From Bog-756 sp963835465 (GTDB taxonomy: Bacteria; Actinomycetota; Acidimicrobiia; Acidimicrobiales; RAAP-2): a stretch of 64,000 nt of DNA. The stretch is taken from positions 186,001-250,000 of the forward strand of contig CAWIFR010000002.1 in assembly GCA_963835465.1 (NCBI GenBank), in the 5' to 3' direction. The position numbers and the translations under genes were made by a program. The notes below the pieces were generated by a model that saw only the letters and a program-made list of their open reading frames with translations, searched no databases and was not told the DNA's origin. This document shows positions 1 to 9,380 of this stretch, in pieces. Within the stretch, counting starts at the first letter, position 1. Each line of letters starts with the position of its first letter.

Positions 1-82
1 CAGTGGGGTCCCCGAATGGGTGGGACGCTGGGCTGGTGGCCTTCGCCGATCGGGTGGCAGCTCCGACGCCGATCGGACCGGC

Positions 83-400
83 ATGAAGAGATTCTTCATC
101 CGCCTCCTCTCTCCCCGCCCCGACTTCGCCGTCACCATGACGGATGCCGAGCGGGCCACCATGAACCACCACATCGGCTATTGGTCGGACCTGGCCGCCC
201 AGGGGAAGGTGCTGGCCTTCGGACCGGTAGGCGACCCGGCCGGTCCCTTCGGGATGGCCGTCGTGCTGGCCGAGGACGACGAAGCCGCCGACGCACTACG
301 GAACGGCGACCCCGCCTTGGCCTCGCCGCACGGATTCCGGACCGAGCTCCATCCGACGTTGGCCCTGGTGACCCCCGACGGCCGGTACGACGCCACCTGA
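83..400 (+). CDS. YCII-related small protein
   Basis: A 105-residue protein that resembles the YCII family (small ferredoxin-like alpha/beta barrel proteins, mostly of unknown function). Visible family features are an HxxYWxxLxxxGxVLxFGP stretch near residues 25-45, followed by DPxGPFG, and a His-Pro late in the chain. The ATG at 83 is chosen because it begins directly with the strand expected of the fold (MKRFFIRL). An upstream in-frame start at 20 would add a low-complexity arginine/glycine tail. It stands alone, with a 320-base gap after it. The family is clear; the role is not. Confidence 0.72.
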   Translation: MKRFFIRLLSPRPDFAVTMTDAERATMNHHIGYWSDLAAQGKVLAFGPVGDPAGPFGMAVVLAEDDEAADALRNGDPALASPHGFRTELHPTLALVTPDGRYDAT

Positions 401-676
401 CGAGGGCGGAGTAGAAGACGGTGTCCGTGGTGACGGGTCGGAGCCCGGCGCGGAGGCCATCGGTCGATCCGATCAGATCAGCCCGGTCCTCAGCGGCGGG
501 TTCCTCACGGTCAACCGGGCGTCATGTGGCCAAAGGGGCCGTGGGCGGTAGGCGGGTGAAGTGAAGGCTCGGTCCGTTTGACCCGGTCTGGGTAGCGCTG
601 ATCCTTGCGTGGCCCAGGCCGAAAGCACCCCGGCCGGGGATCGCAGCTCTCGCCGGGCTGGGGCACAATGACCATG
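401..676. other. Intergenic stretch without a recognised gene
   Basis: I see no coding frame with family resemblance here. Open frames on both strands are shadows of the dehydrogenase that follows. The only clear structure is the palindrome at its right edge, listed separately. Confidence 0.5.
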
Positions 677-697
677 CGATCGGGACGGTCCCGATCG
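677..697. promoter_or_regulatory. 21-bp perfect palindrome upstream of dehydrogenase
   Basis: CGATCGGGAC-G-GTCCCGATCG: two 10-base arms around one central base, ending 24 bases before the ATG at 722. A TATAGG hexamer lies between it and the start codon, so the palindrome sits where a repressor or activator would contact the promoter. Operator function is inference; a short hairpin is the alternative. Confidence 0.45.
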
Positions 698-721
698 GCG
701 GACCAGCGGGGGTATAGGCCC

Positions 722-1702
722 ATGCGAGTCTCGGTCCTCGATGACTATTTCGACACCCTGAGGACCCTCGATTGCTTCGGCAAGCTGGCCGACCACGAGG
801 TCACGGTCTGGAACGACCACGTCCAGGACACTGATGCCCTGGCCGAGCGCCTGGCTGCCACCGAAGCCCTGGTACTGATCCGCGAGCGGACCGTGATCCG
901 GCGTCCGCTGCTGGAACGACTGCCCGCTCTGCGGCTCATCAGCCAGCGGAGCGTCTATCCCCACATCGATGTGGAGTCCTGTACCCGACTGGGCATCGTG
1001 GTCTCCTCGGACCTGCACCCGGGAACCCCGTCGTACGCCACGGCCGAGCTCACCTGGGGACTGATCATCGCCGCCTTGCGCCGGATCCCCCAACAGGTCG
1101 CCTCCATGAAGGCGGGTCGCTGGCAGGACGGTATCGGAGCTTCCCTGGGCGGCAAGGCGCTCGGCATCTACGGCTACGGTCGACTCGGCCGGGTGGTGGC
1201 GGGCTACGGCCGGGCCTTCGGCATGACGGTGGTGGTGTGGGGCAGCGACGCCAGCCGAGCACGGGCGCAGGCCGACGGGATGACGGTTGCCTCGGGCCGC
1301 CAGGCGTTCTTCGAGCAGTGCGACGTGCTCTCCCTCCATCTCCGCCTGGTGGAGGCCACGCGAGGCATCGTGACCGCAGACGACCTGGCCCACATGAAGC
1401 CGACCGCACTCCTCGTCAACACCAGCCGGGCCGGGTTGATCGAACCCGGGGCGTTGGTCGGGGCTCTGCGCCAGGGCCGTCCGGGCCTGGCCGCCCTCGA
1501 TGTCTACGAGTCGGAGCCCCTGGCGGACGTCGACCATCCGCTGTTGGGCATGGACTCCGTCGTGTGCACTCCCCACATCGGCTACGTGACACGGGAGGAG
1601 TGGGAGCTGCAGTTCAGCGACATCTTCGATCAGATCAACGCGTTTGCCGCCGGATCGCCCATGAACGTGGTCAATCCCGAGGCCGTCGACCGGCGCCGAT
1701 GA
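722..1702 (+). CDS. D-2-hydroxyacid dehydrogenase family protein
   Basis: A 326-residue NAD(P)-dependent oxidoreductase of the D-isomer-specific 2-hydroxyacid dehydrogenase family (phosphoglycerate dehydrogenase-like). The Rossmann GYGRLG motif is at residues 151-156. The catalytic Arg/Glu/His set fits R236 in NTSRAG, E265 in VYESEPL and H285 in TPHIGY. The open frame runs upstream to 605, but the ATG at 722 matches the family N-terminus (MRVSVLDDY) and follows a GGGGGT/TATAGG stretch. The substrate cannot be told from sequence. It is monocistronic and faces a convergent GNAT gene. Confidence 0.86.
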   Translation: MRVSVLDDYFDTLRTLDCFGKLADHEVTVWNDHVQDTDALAERLAATEALVLIRERTVIRRPLLERLPALRLISQRSVYPHIDVESCTRLGIVVSSDLHPGTPSYATAELTWGLIIAALRRIPQQVASMKAGRWQDGIGASLGGKALGIYGYGRLGRVVAGYGRAFGMTVVVWGSDASRARAQADGMTVASGRQAFFEQCDVLSLHLRLVEATRGIVTADDLAHMKPTALLVNTSRAGLIEPGALVGALRQGRPGLAALDVYESEPLADVDHPLLGMDSVVCTPHIGYVTREEWELQFSDIFDQINAFAAGSPMNVVNPEAVDRRR

Positions 1703-1745
1703 CGCCACCGGCAGGCCGGGCCGGTACTTCAAGCCGGAGACGGTC

Positions 1746-2261
1746 CTACTGGGCCTCGGGCAGGGCGCCTTCCGTGGTCCGGCGGTAGACGTTGGTGGTG
1801 CGGAGCTCGAAGCCCATGCGCACGTAGAGCCGGTTGGCCGCCTCGCGGCTCGGCCGGGACGTCAGGTCGACCGTTCGGGCTCCGAGGACCGCGGCCCGGG
1901 CCACGGCCGCGCTCACCAGGGCCTCACCGGCGCCTCCGCCGCGGGCCGACTCATCGACGACCACATCCTCGATCCAGGCCCGCAGACCGGTGGGCACCCG
2001 GAACAGCGCCAGCGTCAGTGAGCCGACCGGAGCGCCGGATCCATCCCGGGCCATGAGCACGATCGACGACGCCGACTCCACCATCTCCTGGAGCTCGGGT
2101 CGCCCCGGGGGTGGCGAGGAGGACGACAGCTGTGGTATCAGGTGGGCGAAGGCTTCGACCAGCTCATCGGTCACCTCGGTGGCCTCCGTGACGGTCACCC
2201 GGGTGGGCGAGGTCCCGTTCGATCCGGCGTGGTCTGAGGGTGGACTGTCCTGGGGGGGCAC
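1746..2261 (-). CDS. GNAT family N-acetyltransferase
   Basis: A 171-residue acetyltransferase. The acetyl-CoA pyrophosphate-binding motif is RGGGAG at 107-112, preceded by the IEDVVVDES strand, and followed by a typical NRLYVRMGFE C-terminal strand that closes the GNAT fold. The first 20 or so residues are Pro/Ser-rich and probably disordered. The GTG start lies 8 bases after a TACACT box, which suggests a leaderless mRNA. The acceptor substrate is unknown. Confidence 0.83.
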   Translation of the reverse strand: MPPQDSPPSDHAGSNGTSPTRVTVTEATEVTDELVEAFAHLIPQLSSSSPPPGRPELQEMVESASSIVLMARDGSGAPVGSLTLALFRVPTGLRAWIEDVVVDESARGGGAGEALVSAAVARAAVLGARTVDLTSRPSREAANRLYVRMGFELRTTNVYRRTTEGALPEAQ

Positions 2262-2269
2262 AGTGTCGG

Positions 2270-2275
2270 AGTGTA
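2270..2275 (-). promoter_or_regulatory. -10 box (TACACT) of the GNAT gene
   Basis: TACACT on the minus strand, 8 bases before the GTG start; the same spacing recurs before many genes in this window. Confidence 0.45.
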
Positions 2276-2336
2276 GCCAGCCACTCCGTGGGCTCCCGTG
2301 GATGGGCGGACCCGTGGGCAGCGGCGTCGGGATGGA

Positions 2337-3035
2337 TCAGTGATTCTCGGGATCGCCGCGCCAGATGGGTGAACGCACCGAGTCGTAGAGCACTTCGACG
2401 GGGTCTCCGCGGAGCGCCGAAAACACGTGCTCGCCCCAGCGCTCGGCCCCGGCCAGGGGGAAGGGGAGCTTGTTCAGAGCGAACCATCCGACGTCGGCCG
2501 TCTCCAACGGGTGGGCCCTGAGCTCTCCGCCGACGGCCCGGCACTGGAACACCAGGGAGTAGAGGGGGATGCGGCTCATGCCGATCCGAAGGCCGTCGAG
2601 CACGGCGATCAGGCGGACCACCTCGACCTCGATCCCGGTCTCCTCCTCCACCTCCTTGACCACCACCTCGGCTGCCGAGTACCCCACGTCAGCCCAGCCG
2701 GTGGGGTAGAGCCACACACCGGAGTCGGCCCGCTGGACCAGCAGCATCTCGCCCTGGTCGTTACCGACCGCGGCGCCAACGGCCACCTTGGGGGTCACGT
2801 AGCCGGGGACTCCCTTCCCCACCGTCCCCAGCCACTCCTCGACCAGGCCCTCGGCGTCCTCGGCGCCCAGGGTGCCGTGATCAACGGCTACCCGGATGTC
2901 GGCCGCCACCCGGAGCACCTCTTCGAAGCGCTCCTGTTCGTACAGGGACTCGGTGAAGCCCAGTCCGGTGCGGGCGATGCCGGCCAGGGCCTCGCTCCAG
3001 CGGAGCAGCTGCTTGGTCGAGGGAACGGGATCCAC
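2337..3035 (-). CDS. NUDIX hydrolase with NUDIX N-terminal domain
   Basis: A 232-residue protein with a helical N-terminal domain (about 1-75) typical of the Nudix_hydro_N subfamily, then a Nudix fold. The Nudix box begins at G113. It keeps the KEVEEETGI core (about 127-135), so the metal-binding glutamates are present, but the first Glu of the consensus is Tyr and the usual Arg is Lys. It probably hydrolyses a nucleoside-diphosphate-linked substrate in the cytoplasm; the exact substrate is unknown. The GTG start sits 7 bases after TAGCGT, consistent with a leaderless transcript. Confidence 0.85.
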   Translation of the reverse strand: MDPVPSTKQLLRWSEALAGIARTGLGFTESLYEQERFEEVLRVAADIRVAVDHGTLGAEDAEGLVEEWLGTVGKGVPGYVTPKVAVGAAVGNDQGEMLLVQRADSGVWLYPTGWADVGYSAAEVVVKEVEEETGIEVEVVRLIAVLDGLRIGMSRIPLYSLVFQCRAVGGELRAHPLETADVGWFALNKLPFPLAGAERWGEHVFSALRGDPVEVLYDSVRSPIWRGDPENH

Positions 3036-3042
3036 TCGTCCG

Positions 3043-3048
3043 ACGCTA
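3043..3048 (-). promoter_or_regulatory. -10 box (TAGCGT) of the NUDIX gene
   Basis: TAGCGT on the minus strand, 7 bases before the GTG start at 3035. Confidence 0.4.
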
Positions 3049-3091
3049 CCCGCTGCCCACGCCGGGCCGCATCCATCGGGCAGACTGTGGC

Positions 3092-3271
3092 GTGTCCGTT
3101 CGCGAGGATTGCCGTCACTACGTCATGCAGACCACCGCCCACGAGGAGAAACTCGAGCGGTGCCGCGTGGGCGCCAACGAGCAGATCCCCTTTGCCTGCC
3201 CGGAGGGCTGCCTGTTCTACGAGCCCCGCAAGGTGTCGGGCGCCGGGTGGACCATCCGGGACACCGAGTAG
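3092..3271 (+). CDS. Small Cys/His-rich protein (59 aa)
   Basis: A short frame starting with GTG that is easy to miss. It encodes 59 residues with four cysteines and two histidines (VREDCRHY near the start, a CRVGAN segment, then FACPEGCLFYEPR). The C-x(n)-C-P-E-G-C arrangement looks like a small metal-binding knuckle or thiol protein. Strong GC3 bias and the clustered Cys support coding. It lies in the gap between the divergent NUDIX gene and the convergent NIL gene. I do not recognise a characterised family; function is unknown. Confidence 0.55.
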   Translation: MSVREDCRHYVMQTTAHEEKLERCRVGANEQIPFACPEGCLFYEPRKVSGAGWTIRDTE

Positions 3272-3305
3272 CCAAGCCACGCCTCAGGTTCGAGCGGCTT
3301 CTGCC

Positions 3306-3545
3306 TCAGCTCTCGACGACATCCCCCAGCAGGTCCACCTGCACCCCTTCGTCCCGAAGCCACGAGACGGCACGGTCGATCATGGCCCCGTCACCGTCCA
3401 GCTCGCAGATGATCCACCCGTCGGCCTCGCCCACGTCGGCTCGACGGATGTTCGGGACGATGTCCAGCTCCTTCACCATCCGGGCGATGATCGGCTCCCG
3501 CACCAGCTCTCCGGGGAAGGTCAGGCGGACCCGGACGCGGATCAT
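3306..3545 (-). CDS. NIL domain protein
   Basis: A 79-residue protein made almost entirely of one NIL domain, the ferredoxin-like beta-alpha-beta fold also found at the C-terminus of MetN-type methionine ABC ATPases and in some sulfur-metabolism proteins. The start overlaps the end of larE by four bases (ATGA), so the two are translationally coupled. Standing alone next to a sulfur transferase, it may bind a small sulfur compound or act as an accessory subunit; that is inference. Confidence 0.75.
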   Translation of the reverse strand: MIRVRVRLTFPGELVREPIIARMVKELDIVPNIRRADVGEADGWIICELDGDGAMIDRAVSWLRDEGVQVDLLGDVVES

Positions 3546-4399
3546 CGGGGCATCCCTTCGGCCGGGCCGGCTGACTGGGGGTTATCGAGGGCCTGGTTGA
3601 GATTGCCCGATCGGAAGCCGTCGAGGTCGAGCGTCACATACCGGTAGCCGGCCTCGTGCAAAGCGCTGCTGACCTCGTCCCGACGCGCCACCACCTCGGC
3701 CAAGTCCTCGGTGGGGACCTCGATGCGGGCGGTGTCGCCATAGTGGCGGACCCGCAGTTGGGTGAGGCCCAGGGAGCGGAGGGCCGACTCGGCTTCGGCC
3801 ACCGAACGGAGCGTGCCCAGGGTGACCGGAGTGCCGTACGGGATGCGGGAGGCCAGGCAGGCAGCGGCCGGCTTGTCCCAGGTGCGCAGGCCCAGCTGCC
3901 TCGACCATCCCCTGACGGCCGCCTTGGTGAATCCGGCCTCCACCAGCGGAAAGCGGGCCCCGGCCTCTTCGGCGGCCCGCTGGCCGGGCCGGTGGTCACC
4001 CAGGTCGTCGAGGTTGACCCCCAGCACGACGGTGGCGCGATGCCCCCTTTGAGGGTCGGCCAGGGGACCCAGGGCCCCCATGAGGGTGGACTTGCAGTGG
4101 AAACAGCGAGAGCCGTCGTTGGCCGAGTAGGCCGGGTCGGCCAGCTCATCGGTCTCGACCTCTGCGTAGGCAAGGCCCCACTCCGCGGCCAGCTGCCGGC
4201 AGTCGTCCAACTCCTCAGGACCCAGTGACGGTGAAACCGCCGTCACGCAGCGCACCTGGTCGGATCCAAGGGTGTCGGTGGCCACCCAGGCCAGGAAGGC
4301 GGAGTCCGCGCCGCCGCTGAAGGCCACCACTAGCGGCCCGATGCGCTTCAGTCCGGCCCGTAGTCCCTCGAGGTCCCCGCCGGAGCCGGGCTCACGCAT
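3542..4399 (-). CDS. larE: ATP-dependent sacrificial sulfur transferase LarE
   Basis: A 285-residue PP-loop enzyme. LarE adenylates pyridinium-3,5-dicarboxylate mononucleotide and donates sulfur in building the nickel-pincer cofactor of lactate racemase. The PP-loop SGGADSA is at 28-34. The RCFHCK motif is at 98-103. The Cys expected to give up its sulfur in single-Cys LarEs corresponds to C181 in ACLASRIPYG. It overlaps the stop of hemQ by 8 bases and the NIL gene by 4, so it is the middle gene of a three-gene operon. No larB, larC or larA is visible in the window, so an alternative sulfur-transfer role is possible. Confidence 0.85.
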   Translation of the reverse strand: MREPGSGGDLEGLRAGLKRIGPLVVAFSGGADSAFLAWVATDTLGSDQVRCVTAVSPSLGPEELDDCRQLAAEWGLAYAEVETDELADPAYSANDGSRCFHCKSTLMGALGPLADPQRGHRATVVLGVNLDDLGDHRPGQRAAEEAGARFPLVEAGFTKAAVRGWSRQLGLRTWDKPAAACLASRIPYGTPVTLGTLRSVAEAESALRSLGLTQLRVRHYGDTARIEVPTEDLAEVVARRDEVSSALHEAGYRYVTLDLDGFRSGNLNQALDNPQSAGPAEGMPR

Positions 4400-5108
4400 C
4401 CGGCGACACCTGGGAGAGCACCTGCTCGACCGGGGCCACCATGCCGGTCAGGAACGGTCCGAACTCGGCGAACCGGGCGGACCCTTCGTCGAAGCGCATT
4501 GTGTAGACGCAGTCCTTCAGGTCGTCGGGGTGGACCCCGAACAGGGTCACCCCCCACTCCCAGTCGTCGATGCCGGTGGAGCCGGTGATGAGCTGGACGA
4601 TCCTTCCTTTGAAGGCCCGGCCCGCAGCCCCGTGGCCGTACATCATCTCCTTGCGCTCCTCGAAAGGCATGGAGAACCAGTTGGACCCCTCGGTCTCCCC
4701 GCGGCGCTTGGACATCGGGTAGAAGCAGAAGGCGGTCAGGCCCTCGGGCGGCAGTTCGGGATAGAGCCGGGTCTGCTTCATCTCGTCAGGAAGTCCGGCG
4801 GCGTATTCGGAGACCTCGGTCAGGGACACGTACGAGTCCACCACGACCAGGCCGGCGGCCTGGAGGTCGGACTGAAAGCGGCGCAGGCGCCAATGGTCGG
4901 CCCCGAGGGCCATGAATCCCAGGTCTGCCTTATGGCCGAGCATGGCCACCGATACCACCTGGAGGTCGTCGGCCTCCGCCGCCTTCACCGCCTGGACCAC
5001 CGCCGGAAGGTTGGCTCGGGCACCAGGGCCGGAGGGCGAGGCCTCGGGCAACTTGCAGAACAGGTGGAGCACACCCCAGCCGACCGAGGGAGCGAGGGGT
5101 TCAGTCAC
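4392..5108 (-). CDS. hemQ: Coproheme decarboxylase (chlorite dismutase family, HemQ/ChdC)
   Basis: A 238-residue member of the chlorite dismutase-like family. In Actinobacteria this member decarboxylates coproheme to heme b, the last step of the coproporphyrin-dependent heme pathway. Visible signatures are the catalytic Tyr in FCFYPMSKRR (Y130) and the proximal heme His in MYGHGAAGR (H159), then GSTGIDDWEWGVTLF. The frame is open far upstream, but the GTG at 5108 gives the family length and lies 7 bases after TACACT. It leads the operon with larE and the NIL gene. Confidence 0.87.
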   Translation of the reverse strand: MTEPLAPSVGWGVLHLFCKLPEASPSGPGARANLPAVVQAVKAAEADDLQVVSVAMLGHKADLGFMALGADHWRLRRFQSDLQAAGLVVVDSYVSLTEVSEYAAGLPDEMKQTRLYPELPPEGLTAFCFYPMSKRRGETEGSNWFSMPFEERKEMMYGHGAAGRAFKGRIVQLITGSTGIDDWEWGVTLFGVHPDDLKDCVYTMRFDEGSARFAEFGPFLTGMVAPVEQVLSQVSPDA

Positions 5109-5115
5109 GGATCCC

Positions 5116-5121
5116 AGTGTA
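5116..5121 (-). promoter_or_regulatory. -10 box (TACACT) of the hemQ-larE-NIL operon
   Basis: TACACT on the minus strand, 7 bases before the GTG start of hemQ, which implies a leaderless transcript. Confidence 0.42.
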
Positions 5122-5197
5122 CGGCCGAAACGGACTCGCGAAACGACTGTGGGCCGATGAGCGTGGACTCGACGAGGCCGATCCTGGCCGGAGATGC

Positions 5198-5230
5198 ACG
5201 AAGGGACGCCCCGTGGGGGCGCCCCTTCGT
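5198..5230 (-). terminator. Hairpin terminator after groEL
   Basis: Two 15-base arms (ACGAAGGGACGCCCC and its near-complement) pair at 14 of 15 positions around a 3-base loop. It lies about 50 bases past the groEL stop. There is no U-tract, as is common in Actinobacteria. Confidence 0.7.
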
Positions 5231-5277
5231 GGGACACATGACCGGTCCACTCCCGGAGGAGTGCCTGTCGGGGAGGC

Positions 5278-6900
<1,623 letters not shown>

Positions 6901-6919
6901 CTGGAGTTCCTCCGTGTCG

Positions 6920-6946
6920 TTAGCACTCTGCAAGGTCGAGTGCTAA
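6920..6946 (-). promoter_or_regulatory. CIRCE operator (HrcA site) of groEL
   Basis: TTAGCACTC, nine bases, GAGTGCTAA: an exact match to the CIRCE consensus, 20-46 bases upstream of the groEL ATG. On the minus strand an extended -10 (TGCTATTAG, hexamer at 6943-6948) overlaps the outer arm, so HrcA binding would block RNA polymerase. Confidence 0.95.
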
Positions 6947-7080
6947 TAGCAAACCACGTGCAAGCCTCGCGCGCAACCGCGGGACTCGGTCCGGGGATGG
7001 TTCTCGGACACGACTCAACCGGGGCCCCGCGACTCCATCCCTGGTCAGAAGGGTCTTTGCTCCTCCAACACCTCGACCGC

Positions 7081-7761
7081 TCAGGATGGAAAACCCGCGC
7101 GGGCCAGGAAGCCGTCGAACAGCTGCGCGGTCTGAACGTCAGGGTCGCGGCCGTCGCTGGCGAAGCCGGACATGAGGTCGTCGGCCTGGCCACTGCCGAG
7201 TTGACCCCGAGCCCGGGCGCTGTCCACCCAGTGGCCGACGATCTCGCTGGTCACTTCCGGATGGAACTGCAGGCCGGTGTGGATGCCGGCGATGAAGGCG
7301 TGTAGGCACACGTCGGTGCTGGCCAGGGCCTCAGACCCGGGCGGAGCGGTGAAGGCGTCCTCGTGCCACACGAGCCACGGCCCCGGCGGAATCCGCCTCG
7401 GATCCACGGACTCGACGGCCCGCCATCCGATCTCGGGGCGGGTGGCCCGGGTCACTACACCCCCGAGGACCTGGGCCAACAGCTGACCCCCGAAGCACAC
7501 GCCGAGTACCGGAACGCCCGAACGCACCGAGTGGTCCACCATGGCGCGCTCCGGCCCGATCCACTCCACACCGCCGTCGAGGGTCGACTTGTCCGAGCCC
7601 ATGACCACGAGGATGTCGAACGACCCGGCCTTCGGAAGCGACCCCGGCCCCCGTTCGGCCCGGTAGACGGCGACCTCCCACCCACGCTGCTCGGCTAGCA
7701 GGCCCAGGGTGCCCGGTACGTCGTGCTCGCTGTGCTGGAGGAAGGTCATCCGTGCACTCAT
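7081..7761 (-). CDS. Class I glutamine amidotransferase domain protein
   Basis: A 226-residue GATase1 domain. The catalytic triad is visible: C89 in GVCFGGQ, H167 and E169 in LQFHPE. It stands alone, with no synthetase domain, like GMP synthase subunit-A-type or gamma-glutamyl-gamma-aminobutyrate hydrolase-type enzymes. The acceptor substrate is not evident. The open frame extends to 8004, but the ATG at 7761 begins the fold (MTFLQHSEHDVPG). It is divergent from the TetR gene across 285 bases in which I see no clear promoter. Confidence 0.84.
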   Translation of the reverse strand: MSARMTFLQHSEHDVPGTLGLLAEQRGWEVAVYRAERGPGSLPKAGSFDILVVMGSDKSTLDGGVEWIGPERAMVDHSVRSGVPVLGVCFGGQLLAQVLGGVVTRATRPEIGWRAVESVDPRRIPPGPWLVWHEDAFTAPPGSEALASTDVCLHAFIAGIHTGLQFHPEVTSEIVGHWVDSARARGQLGSGQADDLMSGFASDGRDPDVQTAQLFDGFLARAGFPS

Positions 7762-8046
7762 CAACCGGGCTCCAATCCGTGAGTTGAAGGCACCCCGGGC
7801 TGGGGGGCTCGCCAGCCCCAACTGACCCGAGGGACAGCCATGGTACGGCCAACGCCCGCGCGGATCGCCGCTTGGCACCGGTAGGAGAATCGAGCCCCCA
7901 CGTCCATGGTGACGGTTCTGCAGGGGAGCAGGCCCCTCTTGTGGTCCGCTGAGTGGTGGGGACACAATTGCACGGGCGGTGATCAGAAGCGTGGTGGCGT
8001 GCACCAGGCCCGACCTGCTTCACTGATCCGCGGGAGGAGACAATCG

Positions 8047-8715
8047 ATGACCCAGGTGGAAGCCAGTCGCCGTGAGCGCAAGAAGGCGGCCACGCGGGCC
8101 CGAATCATCGAACAGGCGACCGTGCTCTTCCGCCGGAACGGCTACCAGGCCACGACGATCGAGGACATCACCGAGGCGGCCGACGTCGCTCCCCGCACCT
8201 TCTACTCCTACTTCGACGCCAAGGTGGATGTGGCTCTGGCGCAGTTCGAGGAGTGGGCCAACCACCATGTCGAGGCCATGGAGTCCCGCCCCGTCGGCGA
8301 GACACCGATGGAGATGGCTGCGGGCGCTCTGGAGGAGCTGACCCGATTGGGCTACGCCACGTCGCTACGGCTGCGCGATGCCGACGGTCAGCCCTTCCCT
8401 CCCGTGGCTGTGGCTGTTGTGCTCTCCGAGACCGAGCCAGAGGTGGCCGGTCGGGTCTATCAGGTAATGGTCCAGTTCCAGACTCGGATGACCGAACTGT
8501 TCCGGACCCGCCTGGGCTATCCCCTGGGGTCCATCGAGCCCCGGATCATCGCGGCGTCGATCACCGCCACCTGGTTCGTGGCCGTCTACGGCTTCGCCGA
8601 TGTGGTGGCCGGCAACCTCGACCCTCCCTCCACCGACGAACTCGGATTGACCGGTCTTCGGTCCTACTCCGAAGGTCTCTCCGCCCTGTGGGAGGGTCGC
8701 CTCACCGACGACTGA
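8047..8715 (+). CDS. TetR/AcrR family transcriptional regulator
   Basis: A 222-residue repressor. The N-terminal helix-turn-helix spans about residues 12-58, with the typical pattern ARIIEQATVLFRRNGYQATTIEDI then TFYSYFDAK. The C-terminal domain has no recognisable ligand family. The ATG at 8047 is preceded by a good GGGAGGAG ribosome-binding site; the frame is open further upstream. It may control the divergent amidotransferase gene or the genes downstream; the sequence does not decide. Confidence 0.86.
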   Translation: MTQVEASRRERKKAATRARIIEQATVLFRRNGYQATTIEDITEAADVAPRTFYSYFDAKVDVALAQFEEWANHHVEAMESRPVGETPMEMAAGALEELTRLGYATSLRLRDADGQPFPPVAVAVVLSETEPEVAGRVYQVMVQFQTRMTELFRTRLGYPLGSIEPRIIAASITATWFVAVYGFADVVAGNLDPPSTDELGLTGLRSYSEGLSALWEGRLTDD

Positions 8716-8851
8716 CGCCGGGGCGTGCGCTTCGAGCACCACGACCCGTCCATCGACCGGATGTAGCAGTTCCTGTTTCCGGGTGCTGCCCAGTCTCATC
8801 CCTTCGCCCCCTCGGGAGGCGCCGCCACTCGCTCGGAGGTCACCGCTCCCT

Positions 8852-8868
8852 CCTCCCGTCACGGGAGG
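8852..8868 (+). terminator. Short hairpin, possible terminator after TetR gene
   Basis: CCTCCCG-TCA-CGGGAGG, a perfect 7-base stem, about 140 bases past the TetR stop. There is no U-tract. The remaining 8716-9014 interval shows no gene. Confidence 0.3.
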
Positions 8869-9014
8869 TTCGGCCGCTCCCCGTCAGGACCACGGCTGGC
8901 ATGCATGGATCGCTCGGCTCCGGGGAAGAGTGCCCGTGAGGAGCTGGCCGCCGAACAGTGGCTCTGAGCTCCCGTCAACCACGGCGCCGTGCGGCGCAGA
9001 AGGGAGCGGTATCA

Positions 9015-9380
9015 GTGAGGAATGTCTGGAAGGGTCTCATCATCGGAGCGCTCACCGGTGCTGCGGCAGGAGCGGTCCTCGATCTGGGAGAGAGCGGCGC
9101 CCGCGGCGCCTCGGCTCTGGGTGAGGCGATGGTGCAGCACGCCCCGGAGGTGGCCGATCACCTTCGGCACAGTGTGACGGACGCGGTGTCGGCGGCCTCT
9201 GCCCGAGCCCGCAACTCCGAACTGCCGGCTCAGGCGAAGGCGGCGTCGGTGGCCACGCAGGGCAGAGTGAGCGGTGCCGTATCCGATGGCCTGCAGAAGG
9301 CCGGTGAGGCGGCCGGCCAGGGTCGTGAGAAGGTGAACCACGTCATCGACCGGGCCAAGGACTCCGTCGGCCCGTCCTGA
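9015..9380 (+). CDS. Small membrane-associated protein, YtxH-like
   Basis: A 121-residue protein that starts with a short Gly/Ala-rich hydrophobic segment (WKGLIIGALTGAAAGAVL). A long alanine-rich, amphipathic stretch follows (about 30-115), with the heptad-like spacing of stress-associated YtxH or apolipoprotein-like proteins. The GTG at 9015 is chosen because it puts the hydrophobic segment at the N-terminus. Its TGA overlaps the ATG of the next gene (TGATG), so the two are coupled. Function is unknown. Confidence 0.62.
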   Translation: MRNVWKGLIIGALTGAAAGAVLDLGESGARGASALGEAMVQHAPEVADHLRHSVTDAVSAASARARNSELPAQAKAASVATQGRVSGAVSDGLQKAGEAAGQGREKVNHVIDRAKDSVGPS

